In this document: one piece after another, positions 50,190-58,852 of the stretch
Layout: each line of letters starts with the position of its first letter
Numbering within the stretch: the stretch's first letter is position 1
Origin: CAVTUU01 sp045804965
GTDB lineage: Bacteria; Chloroflexota; Chloroflexia; Thermomicrobiales; UBA6265
Direction: 5' to 3'
Assembly (NCBI GenBank): GCA_045804965.1
Contig: JBJMMD010000017.1
Coordinates: 1 to 64,000 of the forward strand
Length of the DNA stretch: 64,000 bases
The notes under the pieces: model-generated
Told to the model about the DNA's origin: nothing
Databases searched by the model: none
What the model saw: only the letters and a program-made list of their open reading frames with translations
Made by a program: the position numbers and the translations under genes

Positions 50190-51353
50190 ATGAGCGACTT
50201 GATTCTGGCCGGTGGCCGCGATATCGATCCGCTTCTTTTCGTCACGAGCGAAAAAACCCACAATCTTATCGAGGACAGCGGGCTGGCCCTCGAACTGAGC
50301 ATACGAAAACCACATGAGCTCGTCCGATTTACAGATACAGATAAACCTGAGGATGCCGCGAAGGAGTTCTGGGAAAGAGCGCCTAGAGAGCCCGAGCGGA
50401 GCAAGTTCGCAGGTGTCGTGCTGATCGGTGGTTACGAGCACGTCCCGTCTCAAGTTGTATTTGCGGGCAAATCCAAGACATTCATGGACCACGATCCCGA
50501 CAGGCTGTTTGTGTGGAACGACGACGTGTATGGAGACAAGGACGGGGCCGGCCTGCCGGAACTGCCGGTCTCGCGCATTCCATTAGTCAAAGTTGACGAT
50601 CTAGTCAATGGTGATGATCTTCGGCGAGCGCTCCGGGCCAGACGGATGTCGGCGGTCGGCCGCCGTGCCGATTGGCGAAAGATCCGAGCCAGTGGATTTC
50701 TCTTCCCAGAAGTTATCCATAGTGAAGTGCCTGGGCGGGGTTCGGCTTTGGCATCCCCTCCACATGGCACATTTACGCCTGACAATATGACCGCGGACCG
50801 TATTTACATCGCATTACATGGGGATTCCGCCCAACCCTCGGTATTTATGAATGATGATTTGAATGATGATGTGCGGGTGTTTCTTCAGCGCGACATTCCT
50901 AGCGCGGACGGTGTGATCGACGGCGCGGTCGTCTTTGCCGCCTGCTGTTGGGGAGCTCTGACCGCGAATACGCCGGCAGAGAAACCGGGCCTAACCCATT
51001 CGTTACCGAAATCGTTTGCAACTCATCCAAAGGATCAGTCAATTGCGCTGACGTTCATCGCCAATGGCGCACGCGCCTTCGTGGGCTTTACCGCCCATCA
51101 TTGGGTGCCCGACCAAGCGCCGTACGAGTATTTCGGGTCGCCGCTCCATGGCATGTTCTGGGTGAATGTAAATCATCTGAATATGCCCCCAGCCCGGGCG
51201 CTCTTTAGGGCGAAGGCCGAATACAGTCTGTTCATCAAGGGACGGCACATGGCGCCACCGGCCGACCCTAAACGCACCTGGTTGCAGGATGCCGCGTACG
51301 ATCTCGAATTGAAGACTCTTTGGTCAGCGACTTGCCTGGGCCTAGGCTGGTAA
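50190..51353 (+). CDS. Caspase-fold (peptidase C25/gingipain-like) protein
   Basis: A 387-residue protein without a signal peptide. SKFAGVVLIGGYEHVPSQVV followed by DDVYGDKDGAGLPELPVSRI matches the gingipain-type fold (Ile-Gly-Gly strand, then Tyr-Gly-Asp-x-x-Gly, then VGRI-like). RIYIALHGD (His210) and DGAVVFAACCWGAL (Cys252/253) are placed as the clan CD His/Cys dyad. It is intracellular by appearance, unlike secreted gingipains. The function is unknown; caspase-like proteins often act in signalling or cell death. The next gene starts 54 bp downstream, so they are probably cotranscribed. Confidence 0.72.
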   Translation: MSDLILAGGRDIDPLLFVTSEKTHNLIEDSGLALELSIRKPHELVRFTDTDKPEDAAKEFWERAPREPERSKFAGVVLIGGYEHVPSQVVFAGKSKTFMDHDPDRLFVWNDDVYGDKDGAGLPELPVSRIPLVKVDDLVNGDDLRRALRARRMSAVGRRADWRKIRASGFLFPEVIHSEVPGRGSALASPPHGTFTPDNMTADRIYIALHGDSAQPSVFMNDDLNDDVRVFLQRDIPSADGVIDGAVVFAACCWGALTANTPAEKPGLTHSLPKSFATHPKDQSIALTFIANGARAFVGFTAHHWVPDQAPYEYFGSPLHGMFWVNVNHLNMPPARALFRAKAEYSLFIKGRHMAPPADPKRTWLQDAAYDLELKTLWSATCLGLGW

Positions 51354-51407
51354 CGTCAACCGGGGCAGAACGCCGCCGGCTTGGCCGTATCCCGCGAAGG
51401 AGACGAG

Positions 51408-51803
51408 ATGAGCGAGCCTTCCGATCGTACAGATCCTTCGTCAAGAGAACGAGAACGGATCGAAGGGAGGCTTGCGGAAGTGCTGCCAGGCTTCGAGTTG
51501 GTCGACGCGACGTTGATAACCCTGGATGGTGACTCACCAGTTCCAGACGAGCGATCTGGGGTCTTTGTTTCGCCCGACATTTCCAGCCTCGCGGACCACT
51601 ACGCACGGGTGTTTCCCGATCTACAAGAACCACCTCCTCGAGACGTGCCATGGGAACCATCGGCAAATGAAAAGCCATTACCAGATCGAGATGGATGGCT
51701 TTGTCACGTGCGAAGGGCCGGCGGTGAGGACGAGAAATCCCCGGAATTGGCGATCATCCTTTCACTCACTCTCGGAGTTATCGGCATCCAGACCGGATCA
51801 TGA
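51408..51803 (+). CDS. Hypothetical partner of caspase-fold gene
   Basis: 131 residues beginning MSEPSDRTDPSSRERERIEG, with GAAGGAGA before the ATG. The charged N-terminal helix and mid-section (LVDATLITLDGDSPVPDERS) contain no known motif. After about codon 95 another frame (MDGFVTCEGPA, then RNPRNWRSSFHS) also looks coding, so a frameshift may exist and the C-terminus is uncertain. It follows the caspase-fold gene by 54 bp. The small size and position suggest an inhibitor, adaptor or substrate, but this is only inference. Confidence 0.55.
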   Translation: MSEPSDRTDPSSRERERIEGRLAEVLPGFELVDATLITLDGDSPVPDERSGVFVSPDISSLADHYARVFPDLQEPPPRDVPWEPSANEKPLPDRDGWLCHVRRAGGEDEKSPELAIILSLTLGVIGIQTGS

Positions 51804-51862
51804 AGGCCAAGGCGAACCAATGAAGTCGAAAGACGGCACCCAAAAATAAGATCCGCTGAGCG

Positions 51863-52087
51863 CTAGCTTCCATCAATCACGAGTTCAACCGTTGGCGTCG
51901 GTCTGTTGCTGGACTGCGTGCTGCTGTCGTCGCCAGTCGTGCTCTCGGACCAGAACCCAACCATGAAAACCATTGCCGCGATCAGGAAGCAGGCGATTGC
52001 CCAAAACAGGCGGCGCGGCGGTTTGTAGATGAACGCGAGCCCGCAAACGGTGAGCGCCATGCCGGCGACGATCAAGGAATAGTCCAT
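51863..52087 (-). CDS. Small two-helix membrane protein
   Basis: 74 residues with two hydrophobic segments (IVAGMALTVCGLAFI and AIACFLIAAMVFMVG) joined by a basic YKPPRRL turn, and an acidic/Ser-Thr-rich tail. ATG at 52087 follows GAAGGGC; the longer reading frame upstream has no protein-like character. The function is unknown. Confidence 0.55.
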   Translation of the reverse strand: MDYSLIVAGMALTVCGLAFIYKPPRRLFWAIACFLIAAMVFMVGFWSESTTGDDSSTQSSNRPTPTVELVIDGS

Positions 52088-52191
52088 CACATCGCCCTTC
52101 GTTCCGCTGATCGGGAACCGCCAGGTTAACGTCCCGCGCTTCCATTGTATTGACCTCTGTCGGAAACATCCCGATTTGCCGTAAGAACTGT

Positions 52192-52539
52192 TCAATCCCC
52201 TGATGTGTCGGCCATCGAGCGGGGGAAGATGGTCGGCGCGAAAGTCATCGCGCCGCCGGGAACGATCCACGGCAGAACCTCCACCGAGAAACGTCCGGCG
52301 CGCACCGCCGGGTCCTGCTCGGTCAACTCGCGCGCCTTTTCCGGATCGACGTTGTAGATGCTCAGCCCGCGGAACTGCTCGTCAAAGAGCGGTCCCGCCG
52401 CCAGCAAATACCCAGCCTCGTGGAGCTCGGCCAAGTGCGCCATGTGCGCATCTTGCAGCGCGTTCGCTTCTTCCTCCGTGTGCTTCGGCGCGTCAGGGCG
52501 CAGGACCAGCAACGTGACGGTGAACCGATCAAATTGCAT
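52192..52539 (-). CDS. YciI-family protein
   Basis: A 115-residue protein with the YCII ferredoxin-like fold: FTVTLLVLRPDAP, the His-Asp segment DAHMAHLAELHEAG, then LLAAGPLFDEQFRGLSIYNV and a helix DPEKARELTEQDPAVRAG. The conserved His/Asp pair is the family's catalytic-like site. Some YciI proteins are hydrolases; most are unassigned. AAGGAGAT-like sequence precedes the ATG. A degraded CCCGGGC repeat fragment lies upstream. Confidence 0.85.
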   Translation of the reverse strand: MQFDRFTVTLLVLRPDAPKHTEEEANALQDAHMAHLAELHEAGYLLAAGPLFDEQFRGLSIYNVDPEKARELTEQDPAVRAGRFSVEVLPWIVPGGAMTFAPTIFPRSMADTSGD

Positions 52540-52670
52540 GAAGGATCTCCTTGGTTTTCAAACCATCCGGAACCGAGGTTCCCCGGGCGCGAAGGACCGG
52601 GCGACGACGGACGAAGCGCGCGCGGCCCGAGCCCGTGCAGGCGCGTGGCGCGAGCCAACACGATCGTGCA

Positions 52671-53621
52671 TTACTCCACCCGGATCTCGATTTCCATCGA
52701 GACCGATTCGCCCGGGGAGAGCACCTGCAAGCCGGTGTCGACGCCCCGCGCGGCGAGCGCGAAGGGATCGGGAACGGCGGTCCAGGGTTCGATGGCGATG
52801 GCTTGGCGGTGCGGCGGGCAATAGATGACACACTCGCGAAACACCGGGTCGACGCGCTGGATCACCCGGCGGCCTGAGCTCGGGTCCGCGATCGTGGTCT
52901 GAATCGCGCCGCCTTCCAAGGCTAGATCGGTGAAGACTGCGTCGACAGCCAGGTCCCCGAAGGCAATGCCGTCGCCGAGGGCATAGGGACCGATCGCCGG
53001 CGCCTTCGGCCCGATGGGAATACCCGCAGCGAGTTCCCAGTAAGCCCGCGCGGGAACGGTGATCCGGCAGGCCGCCGCGTCCCCGCCGCCAATCTGCAGC
53101 CGGAAATAGGCATGGGTGCCGAAGGCAAAAGGCAGCGGCCGCGAATCGGGGTTGGCCACGGTGATCTCGCTAATCAGCGCGTTGCCATCAACCTCGTAAG
53201 AGACCGTGAGCTCGAAATCGGCCGGCCATTGCTCGATCAGCGCCGGCGCATCGATCGCCGCGCGGAAGGTTCCCACCGCCCGGCGTTCCGACTGCTCCAC
53301 CACCCGCCACGGGCGCTCGATGACGTACCCGTGGATCGGCTTGCCGTCGAGCACCGGCGCGTCGTGCACGACGAAGCGTTGCCCCTGGAACGTCTGCTCC
53401 GGCCTGCTGAGCCGGCCGACGAACGGAAAGAGCAGCGGAATGCCGCTCCCCATCGGATTGCTGCCCGGCCCGAAACCGGGTTCCGCCCACAACGCCTCAA
53501 TCGACTCACCGTCGACGACCGCCTGGAAGGTGTAACAATTGAACCCATACCCAGGCCGGATCGCCGCGGTCGCCCCGCTCGCGGCATCGCGCAGGGTGAT
53601 CACATCGGACGTTCCGGTCAT
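52671..53621 (-). CDS. Aldose 1-epimerase-family protein
   Basis: A 316-residue galactose-mutarotase-like protein. PLLFPFVGRL, KPIHGYVIERPW (His) and FGTHAYFRLQ (second His) line the active site, with AIEPWTAVPDPF giving the catalytic Glu. Such enzymes interconvert alpha- and beta-anomers of sugars. Length and motif order are normal. It is possibly in a unit with the upstream hydrolase (65-bp gap on the same strand). Confidence 0.9.
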   Translation of the reverse strand: MTGTSDVITLRDAASGATAAIRPGYGFNCYTFQAVVDGESIEALWAEPGFGPGSNPMGSGIPLLFPFVGRLSRPEQTFQGQRFVVHDAPVLDGKPIHGYVIERPWRVVEQSERRAVGTFRAAIDAPALIEQWPADFELTVSYEVDGNALISEITVANPDSRPLPFAFGTHAYFRLQIGGGDAAACRITVPARAYWELAAGIPIGPKAPAIGPYALGDGIAFGDLAVDAVFTDLALEGGAIQTTIADPSSGRRVIQRVDPVFRECVIYCPPHRQAIAIEPWTAVPDPFALAARGVDTGLQVLSPGESVSMEIEIRVE

Positions 53622-53685
53622 CGGGCATCAACTCCTCTTCCGGGGTTAGAAGGCAGATGTGCAGATTGTACCGGGTGACCGATTT

Positions 53686-54978
53686 CTACCGTCGTAGGTG
53701 TTGGTTGAGGAGCTTCAGAACCCTGGGCCAGGAGTCGGCATCTGCGGCCGCAGTGCTCGCGGCGTCACCGCCGAATAAGTTTCGACCAATTCCCGTCGGA
53801 ATGTACGGAGCGAGAATGTCATGTCCCGCACCTGAGTAGGAGTAATGCTCGTCCGCAAACGGATGTCGCCGAGCGATTAACCGGTCGAGCGCCAGTTCCG
53901 AGAGCAATGTTGATGGCCAAACTATGTCGGCATCGCCGGAAAACAGCAAGATCGGACCGTTGATCCGCTCGACAGGGATTTCGGAATCATTCCAGTTGCT
54001 CTTGTCAAGAAAATCGGGAACAGGAGCGCCGTGCCAGGTCCAGGCCGGAATTGTGTGATCACTCGGTGAGGGATAGACGAGCCCGCCTCCGGCATAGCTG
54101 ACGACCGCGGTTATTTGCGAGTAATACGTTCCAAGCAGCAATGCTAGTTCTGCTCCACGCGAGTGGCCGATGACGCCCAGGCGATCTCCGTGGATACCAG
54201 GTCTGGCGAGTAACCAAGACATGGCATCGCCAAAATACTCTAGGGGGATGCGTTCTAAGAGAGGTGGCAATGAATCGTAACTGAAATACGCCAGAGCCAG
54301 CGCAGCAAACCCGTGCGTCGCAAGCAATGCCCCTTCTCGAAGGATGTAGGGAGACAGTCCACCTTCGGACCCACCGAGGACCAGCACTGCCGGACACGGT
54401 TCGTCATTGGACGGACGGAAGAACCGCCCCCGAATCCCATCCTCGACCACATCAACACTGGTGATTGCGGGGGTTGCGAGTTGCCGCACCACGTCGATAC
54501 TGGCACTGATGTTGCCTCCGCCCTCGGCGGTGATCTTAAGCGGTGGTAGCTGCAAAACCGACGCATAGTTCCAGGTATTCGTCGGAACGCCGGTCGGCAT
54601 GAGCGACCAAACGAGACCCATCGGATCCAGAACCGTGTACGTGCCTGTTCGGGGAGCTTGCGTCGCCAGATCAACCGTGCCGTCGATGACCGCCTCGAAA
54701 AGCGCCTTCGCTGTCCACGTGAGATTTGCATCGTCGATCACCCGCGCGGTGACGGTCACAAGCTGATTCGGCGCCAGGCCAGAAATGCGGACAGCGAAGG
54801 GCGCGTCAGCAGCGACAGGGTTCGGCACAACCGTTACGTGCAACGGCCGTGATCGAGACTTGGGCCAAGCGAACGCCTGTTGTAAGGAACATGAGGCACC
54901 CAGAGACGCCCCAGTTGCAGCGAGAATGGCGCGGCGTGTGTATAAAGGAGCGCTTACTTGTCGAGGAGACGTAGACAT
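53686..54978 (-). CDS. Exported alpha/beta hydrolase (BAAT/acyl-CoA thioesterase-like)
   Basis: A 430-residue protein with a Tat-like signal (YTRRAILAATGASLGAS). Residues ~50-180 form a beta-sandwich like the Bile_Hydr_Trans domain of acyl-CoA thioesterases, followed by an alpha/beta hydrolase: LVLGGSEGG, the nucleophile elbow GVIGHSRGAELAL (Ser), Asp in FSGDADIVWP and His in SGAGHDI. BAAT relatives hydrolyse acyl-CoA or transfer acyl groups; export is unusual for a CoA enzyme, so the true substrate may differ. ATG at 54978 is used instead of TTG at 54990. Confidence 0.82.
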   Translation of the reverse strand: MSTSPRQVSAPLYTRRAILAATGASLGASCSLQQAFAWPKSRSRPLHVTVVPNPVAADAPFAVRISGLAPNQLVTVTARVIDDANLTWTAKALFEAVIDGTVDLATQAPRTGTYTVLDPMGLVWSLMPTGVPTNTWNYASVLQLPPLKITAEGGGNISASIDVVRQLATPAITSVDVVEDGIRGRFFRPSNDEPCPAVLVLGGSEGGLSPYILREGALLATHGFAALALAYFSYDSLPPLLERIPLEYFGDAMSWLLARPGIHGDRLGVIGHSRGAELALLLGTYYSQITAVVSYAGGGLVYPSPSDHTIPAWTWHGAPVPDFLDKSNWNDSEIPVERINGPILLFSGDADIVWPSTLLSELALDRLIARRHPFADEHYSYSGAGHDILAPYIPTGIGRNLFGGDAASTAAADADSWPRVLKLLNQHLRR

Positions 54979-55093
54979 TGTCCATCTCAAACTTCAATTG
55001 GATGGAGCGGTACGCCAGTTTACGTCTCGTACCTTTCCTGGACAAGCTTATTGCCGAGGTATTTGCGACGTTTGAACGAAGAGGCGCCGACGA

Positions 55094-55684
55094 ATGGACC
55101 CAATGTTTTTCGTCTCGCAGTCTGATCTCCACGACTGGTTTGCGCAGCATCACGACGACGCAAAAGAACTCCTCGTCGGGTTTTGGAAGACGAAAACGGC
55201 CAAACCGAGCATCACCTACCAGGAGGCGCTCGACGAGGCACTCAGCTTCGGCTGGATCGACGGCGTGCGCAGGAGCCTCGGCGACGAGAGCTACACGATC
55301 CGGTTCACCCCGCGGAAGCCGCGCAGCATCTGGAGCGCGATCAACATTAAACGCGTGGGCGAACTGACCGAGGCCGGCCGGATGCAGCCGGCGGGGCTGC
55401 AAGCGTTCAACGAACGAGACCCCGAGCGGACGGGGCGCTACTCAAACGAACAGGCAGAAATTCAACTCGGCCCCACGTACGAAGCGCAGTTCCGGGCCCA
55501 ACCCCAGGCCTGGGATTTCTTTCAAGCCCAACCCCCGTCCTATCGCAAACCCGCCATCTGGTGGGTGATGAGCGCGAAAAAGGAAGAAACCCGCCAAAAA
55601 CGCCTCACCACCCTGATCGCCGACTCGGCTACTGGTCGAAGGATTCCAGCACTGACCCCACCGGGAAAGCGACCGGCTTCTTGA
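55094..55684 (+). CDS. YdeI/OmpD-associated family protein
   Basis: A 196-residue protein of the YdeI type. LHDWFAQHHDDAKELLVGFW and TYQEALDEALSFGWIDGVRR are hallmark segments, then FTPRKPRSIWSAINIKRV and a C-terminal WWVMSAKKEETRQKRL. Some members protect against bacteriocin-like stress; biochemical function is unknown. It is divergent from the exported hydrolase gene and only 115 bp away. Confidence 0.88.
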   Translation: MDPMFFVSQSDLHDWFAQHHDDAKELLVGFWKTKTAKPSITYQEALDEALSFGWIDGVRRSLGDESYTIRFTPRKPRSIWSAINIKRVGELTEAGRMQPAGLQAFNERDPERTGRYSNEQAEIQLGPTYEAQFRAQPQAWDFFQAQPPSYRKPAIWWVMSAKKEETRQKRLTTLIADSATGRRIPALTPPGKRPAS

Positions 55685-55774
55685 TGAAAGGGGATTCTTG
55701 ACTCCGACCATCGTCATGGCCGGTCCGCCCGAGAATGAATTCCCGGGCTGAACAACGGAAGTCGGCTCAAGCCG

Positions 55775-56791
55775 CTAGGAAAAGTGCAGCCTGTCGTTCT
55801 GTAGGGGCGGAAGGCTTCCGCCCGGTCTCGCCTGCAAACCCGTTGCCATAGCAAGCAGGCATCTGTCACCGCGCGGGCGCAAGCCTTGCGCCCCTACGGA
55901 GATCGGGGCGGTTTCCCGTCGCCAGTCGGATTTATCCGACTTCCGCACTTGAGCGGGGAAGGGTCTTATTGATTCCCAGGCGGAGCTGCCGACCACGATC
56001 GTCCGAAACAGAAGACCACCCCCATAAGAACCATCACATAGTCGAGAATCGGCCCCAACCTGACCCTGAAAACGAACCCTCACGCCGCACCCCACTGCGG
56101 TCGCTTCGGTGGCCAACCGGCTGATTAGGGTCGCGAGCTCGCGGTGTTGGTCGGGGGACCAGTCCTTGAGGAGTTCCGCCAGACGCAGGCTGCGGGCGGC
56201 GACGAGACGGTTGAGCAGATCTCGGCCCTCGGGAGTCAGGGTGCGTTCGGTTTGGCCATGCTCGATTGGGACGGCCGCGCTGAGCAGATCGCGCTCTTCG
56301 AGGGCGGTGCGGGCCTGATCGATGTAGGTAGGGTCGAGGTTGAATGGGCGGGCGAGCTCTTCGATGGTGATCGTCGGCGCCTCGTTGGTGCGGGCGAGAA
56401 TCCACCAATCGATGGGGCGCAGATCAACCCCGGCCCGCGCGATGCTCTCCTGCGCCAATTGGCGCTGCACATCGCGATGGGAAAGCAACGGCAGGCCGCG
56501 CGCGATCTGCGTGATCGGATCATCGTTGGTCGGCATCGCGAACGCCTCGCCGACGTCGGTCGAGGCCAGTGTTGCCCGCAGCGGCCGCTCCGGGAGCAGA
56601 ATCGCGAAGACGAACGCCGTGACGCAGACAATCGCCGCCACCAGGAAGACCGTGTTCAGCGACTGTGTGAAGGCGTGGATGATGAGCACCTCGCGATGCG
56701 GCAATGCCTGCGGCTCTTGCGCGGGTGCGGCAGCAGCGGTTGCGACGGGCATGAGTCCCCTCCCGTGGCGACATCCTATTTGCGTATTCAT
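55775..56791 (-). pseudogene. MFS transporter C-terminus fused to MarR domain, truncated
   Basis: A reading frame containing the last transmembrane helix of an EmrB/QacA-type exporter (HAFTQSLNTVFLVAAIVCV, AFVFAILLPERPL) and then a winged helix of MarR type (TITIEELARPFNLDPTYIDQ, ERTLTPEGRDLLNRLVAARS). The other ~13 helices are absent; the frame upstream runs into the neighbouring hydrolase gene. Beyond the MarR helices it extends into repeat DNA without sense. It is a 5'-truncated exporter-regulator gene, probably inactive. The MFS-MarR fusion is known in related bacteria as an autoregulated exporter. Confidence 0.65.
55800..55905. repeat. Family C palindromes
   Basis: GGGCGGAA-GGC-TTCCGCCC (from ~55804) and GGGCGCAA-GCC-TTGCGCCC (from ~55877) are two GTAGGGGCG/CGCCCCTAC-type elements in opposite orientation, inside the tail of the MFS-MarR remnant. 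A partial CCCGGGC element precedes them at about 55740. Confidence 0.65.
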
Positions 56792-56804
56792 AGCAAAAAT
56801 CGTG

Positions 56805-58076
56805 CTAATTTGCTCGGGAAAGAGACGATTTAAGGGAGAAGTGTAGTTTCGAATTGGTCCGCACCCAGCCGGCAAAGGCTTCGATCCCGTCAATGACTGC
56901 TTCCGCACGCAGTGATTGGAACTGATCGAAGTTGTGCAGCGCGCCTGGCAACTCGGCATACACAACCGGACATTGGGAGACACCGCGCAACTGATCGGCA
57001 AAGGAACGCGCAGCCACCACAGGGAGCGCCGTATCCCTGTCGCCATGTACCACGAAGAATGGCGGCGCGTCTTCACGGATTTGTGCGAGTGGGGATGCCT
57101 GGAGCCAGGCTTCACGGTTCTCGACCGGCGAGCTTTTCATGATTGGCTGTTGGGATCCAGTTCGGTCAATGCCCAAGGCAGACCACGCACCGCGGGTGTC
57201 AAGCCAGTCGTAATCTCCGTACAAGGTGATTGCCGCACAGACCGATGTGTTCGCAGTCTCGAAGCCGGGCTGAAGTTTCGCGTTATTGGGCGTGAGGGCA
57301 GCCAATGCCGCGAGCTGGGCGCCCGAGGATCCCCCTGCCACGAACACGAGTTCGGGATCGGCACCGTATTCACGGCCATGTGTTCGTACCCAGGCAATCA
57401 CTTGCTTGACATCGACAAGGTGGTCGGGGAACGTTGCAGCCGGACTCAAACGATAGTTCGCGCTGATGCAAACCCAGCCCTGACTGACGAGACGATAGAT
57501 GAGCGGAAGAGCCTCACGATTCTTCTTGCCGCCCGTCAACGCCCCACTGTGAATATGGATGAGCACCGGGCAGTCGACGGGCCGGGATTTATGACGGTAG
57601 AGATCCAGCAGGTTGCTTGCGCCCGCGTCGCCATAGCGGAGGTTGGCCAGGCGTTCGACACTGGGACGTCGGACAAAGAGCGGCCCGAGCAGCGCTCTGA
57701 ATGTAAATTTCGACCGGAGCCGTGGAGCCACTTTTGGGTCGATTGCGGCGCGCCACCCCGACCCGAGGCCGCTGTCCAACGCGCGACCGACGACCGAGGC
57801 CGTCTGTATCCCTCGCCAAATGATCACCATAAGCCCCACTACTGTTGCAACGGTGAGTCCGAAGGCCACCCAACCTAGAGGCGAGTTAACGTCGCCTTGG
57901 GCCAAGGCTAAGCCGGTCGACCCGAGGATCCAGAAGAGGGCCAGAAACGGACACTCGTTGACCACCCCGAAGTAGAAGCCCAAGGAGCCGAACACTCTCG
58001 GCCAGCTTTGCGGCGCCAAGACGAAATACGTACACCAGGCTATGAGCACCACGGGAATGAAGTAGCCGATAGGCAT
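56805..58076 (-). CDS. Membrane-anchored alpha/beta hydrolase
   Basis: A 423-residue protein. Three or four N-terminal hydrophobic segments (FIPVVLIAWCTYFVLA, PFLALFWILGS, VAFGLTVATVVGLMVIIW) anchor a hormone-sensitive-lipase-like esterase domain: oxyanion loop HIHSGALTGG, nucleophile FVAGGSSGAQLAA (Ser), Asp in VVHGDRDTALPV and His in LPGALHNFDQF. Esterases of this kind cleave small acyl or peptide esters. The stop overlaps the truncated MFS boundary, so its last residues (LKSSLSRAN) may come from the rearrangement. Confidence 0.85.
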   Translation of the reverse strand: MPIGYFIPVVLIAWCTYFVLAPQSWPRVFGSLGFYFGVVNECPFLALFWILGSTGLALAQGDVNSPLGWVAFGLTVATVVGLMVIIWRGIQTASVVGRALDSGLGSGWRAAIDPKVAPRLRSKFTFRALLGPLFVRRPSVERLANLRYGDAGASNLLDLYRHKSRPVDCPVLIHIHSGALTGGKKNREALPLIYRLVSQGWVCISANYRLSPAATFPDHLVDVKQVIAWVRTHGREYGADPELVFVAGGSSGAQLAALAALTPNNAKLQPGFETANTSVCAAITLYGDYDWLDTRGAWSALGIDRTGSQQPIMKSSPVENREAWLQASPLAQIREDAPPFFVVHGDRDTALPVVAARSFADQLRGVSQCPVVYAELPGALHNFDQFQSLRAEAVIDGIEAFAGWVRTNSKLHFSLKSSLSRAN

Positions 58077-58223
58077 GGATGTCCTCGTAGCTGCCGATTC
58101 TTGCTAAGCCGTCGATCCGGGGCGCATGTGTCGAGCGGCTAGGTTCATTGGCTGCCACCGGCATCGCTTCGCGCGAGACAGAGAGCTACTCTATCAGGTC
58201 GAATTAGCCGCAAACTCTGCCAC

Positions 58224-58814
58224 TTACCAGACGAAGAACAAAGTAGATCCGGCGAGCATGGTTCCCATGACAACGTTGAATGTTCTCAGGGCGCGCTCTG
58301 TGCGCAGAAAGCGCTGAACGGAGGCGCCAAAGGCGAGCCAGAGCGCACAGCTCGGCAAGGCGGCGCAGATGAACAACAGACCGAACGACAAGGACTGCGC
58401 AAGCGCGCTGCCTCCATGGAGATACGTTCCAACTGCGCTCGCACAGACAAGCCACGACTTCGGATTGACCCATTGAAACGCGGCCGCCCGCCAAAAGCCG
58501 ACGATCTCCGTTGTTGCTGTCTCTCCGCCGTGGCCGGCTGTGGCAATCTTCCACGCAAGCCAGAGAAGAAAAGCGATTCCACTCCATTTCAGCAGGTGCA
58601 TGACAGTCGGGCTCTCGAGCACGAGCCTCCCGAGCCCGTAAGCCACCACGAACATCATGAACCCCATGCCGATTGCAACGCCAAACAGGCAGGGAAGTCC
58701 ACGAAGCACGCCGCCATTTGCGCCGGTCGAGGTCAGTACAATGTTGCTGGGACCGGGCGTGACTGCGGCAACAAACGCAAACAGCAGAAAGGCAACAGCT
58801 TGGCCGGTTGTCAT
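58224..58814 (-). CDS. LysE-family amino acid exporter
   Basis: A 196-residue, six-helix membrane protein. It starts AVAFLLFAFVAAVTPGPSNI, the LysE/RhtB signature, with WRAAAFQWVNPKSWLV in the middle (conserved NPK). Members export lysine, threonine, homoserine or similar amino acids. It is divergent from the AraC-type gene with a short shared promoter region, the usual arrangement for a regulator and its exporter. Confidence 0.92.
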   Translation of the reverse strand: MTTGQAVAFLLFAFVAAVTPGPSNIVLTSTGANGGVLRGLPCLFGVAIGMGFMMFVVAYGLGRLVLESPTVMHLLKWSGIAFLLWLAWKIATAGHGGETATTEIVGFWRAAAFQWVNPKSWLVCASAVGTYLHGGSALAQSLSFGLLFICAALPSCALWLAFGASVQRFLRTERALRTFNVVMGTMLAGSTLFFVW

Positions 58815-58852
58815 ACGTTCAGCGCCTCCGCAAGCACCTGAGTGAGATTCCC

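Noticed and set aside
52560..52610. A further family A element
   Set aside because: Only the CCCGGGC and GACGAAGC pieces match; the stems do not pair well, so it is at most a degraded remnant.
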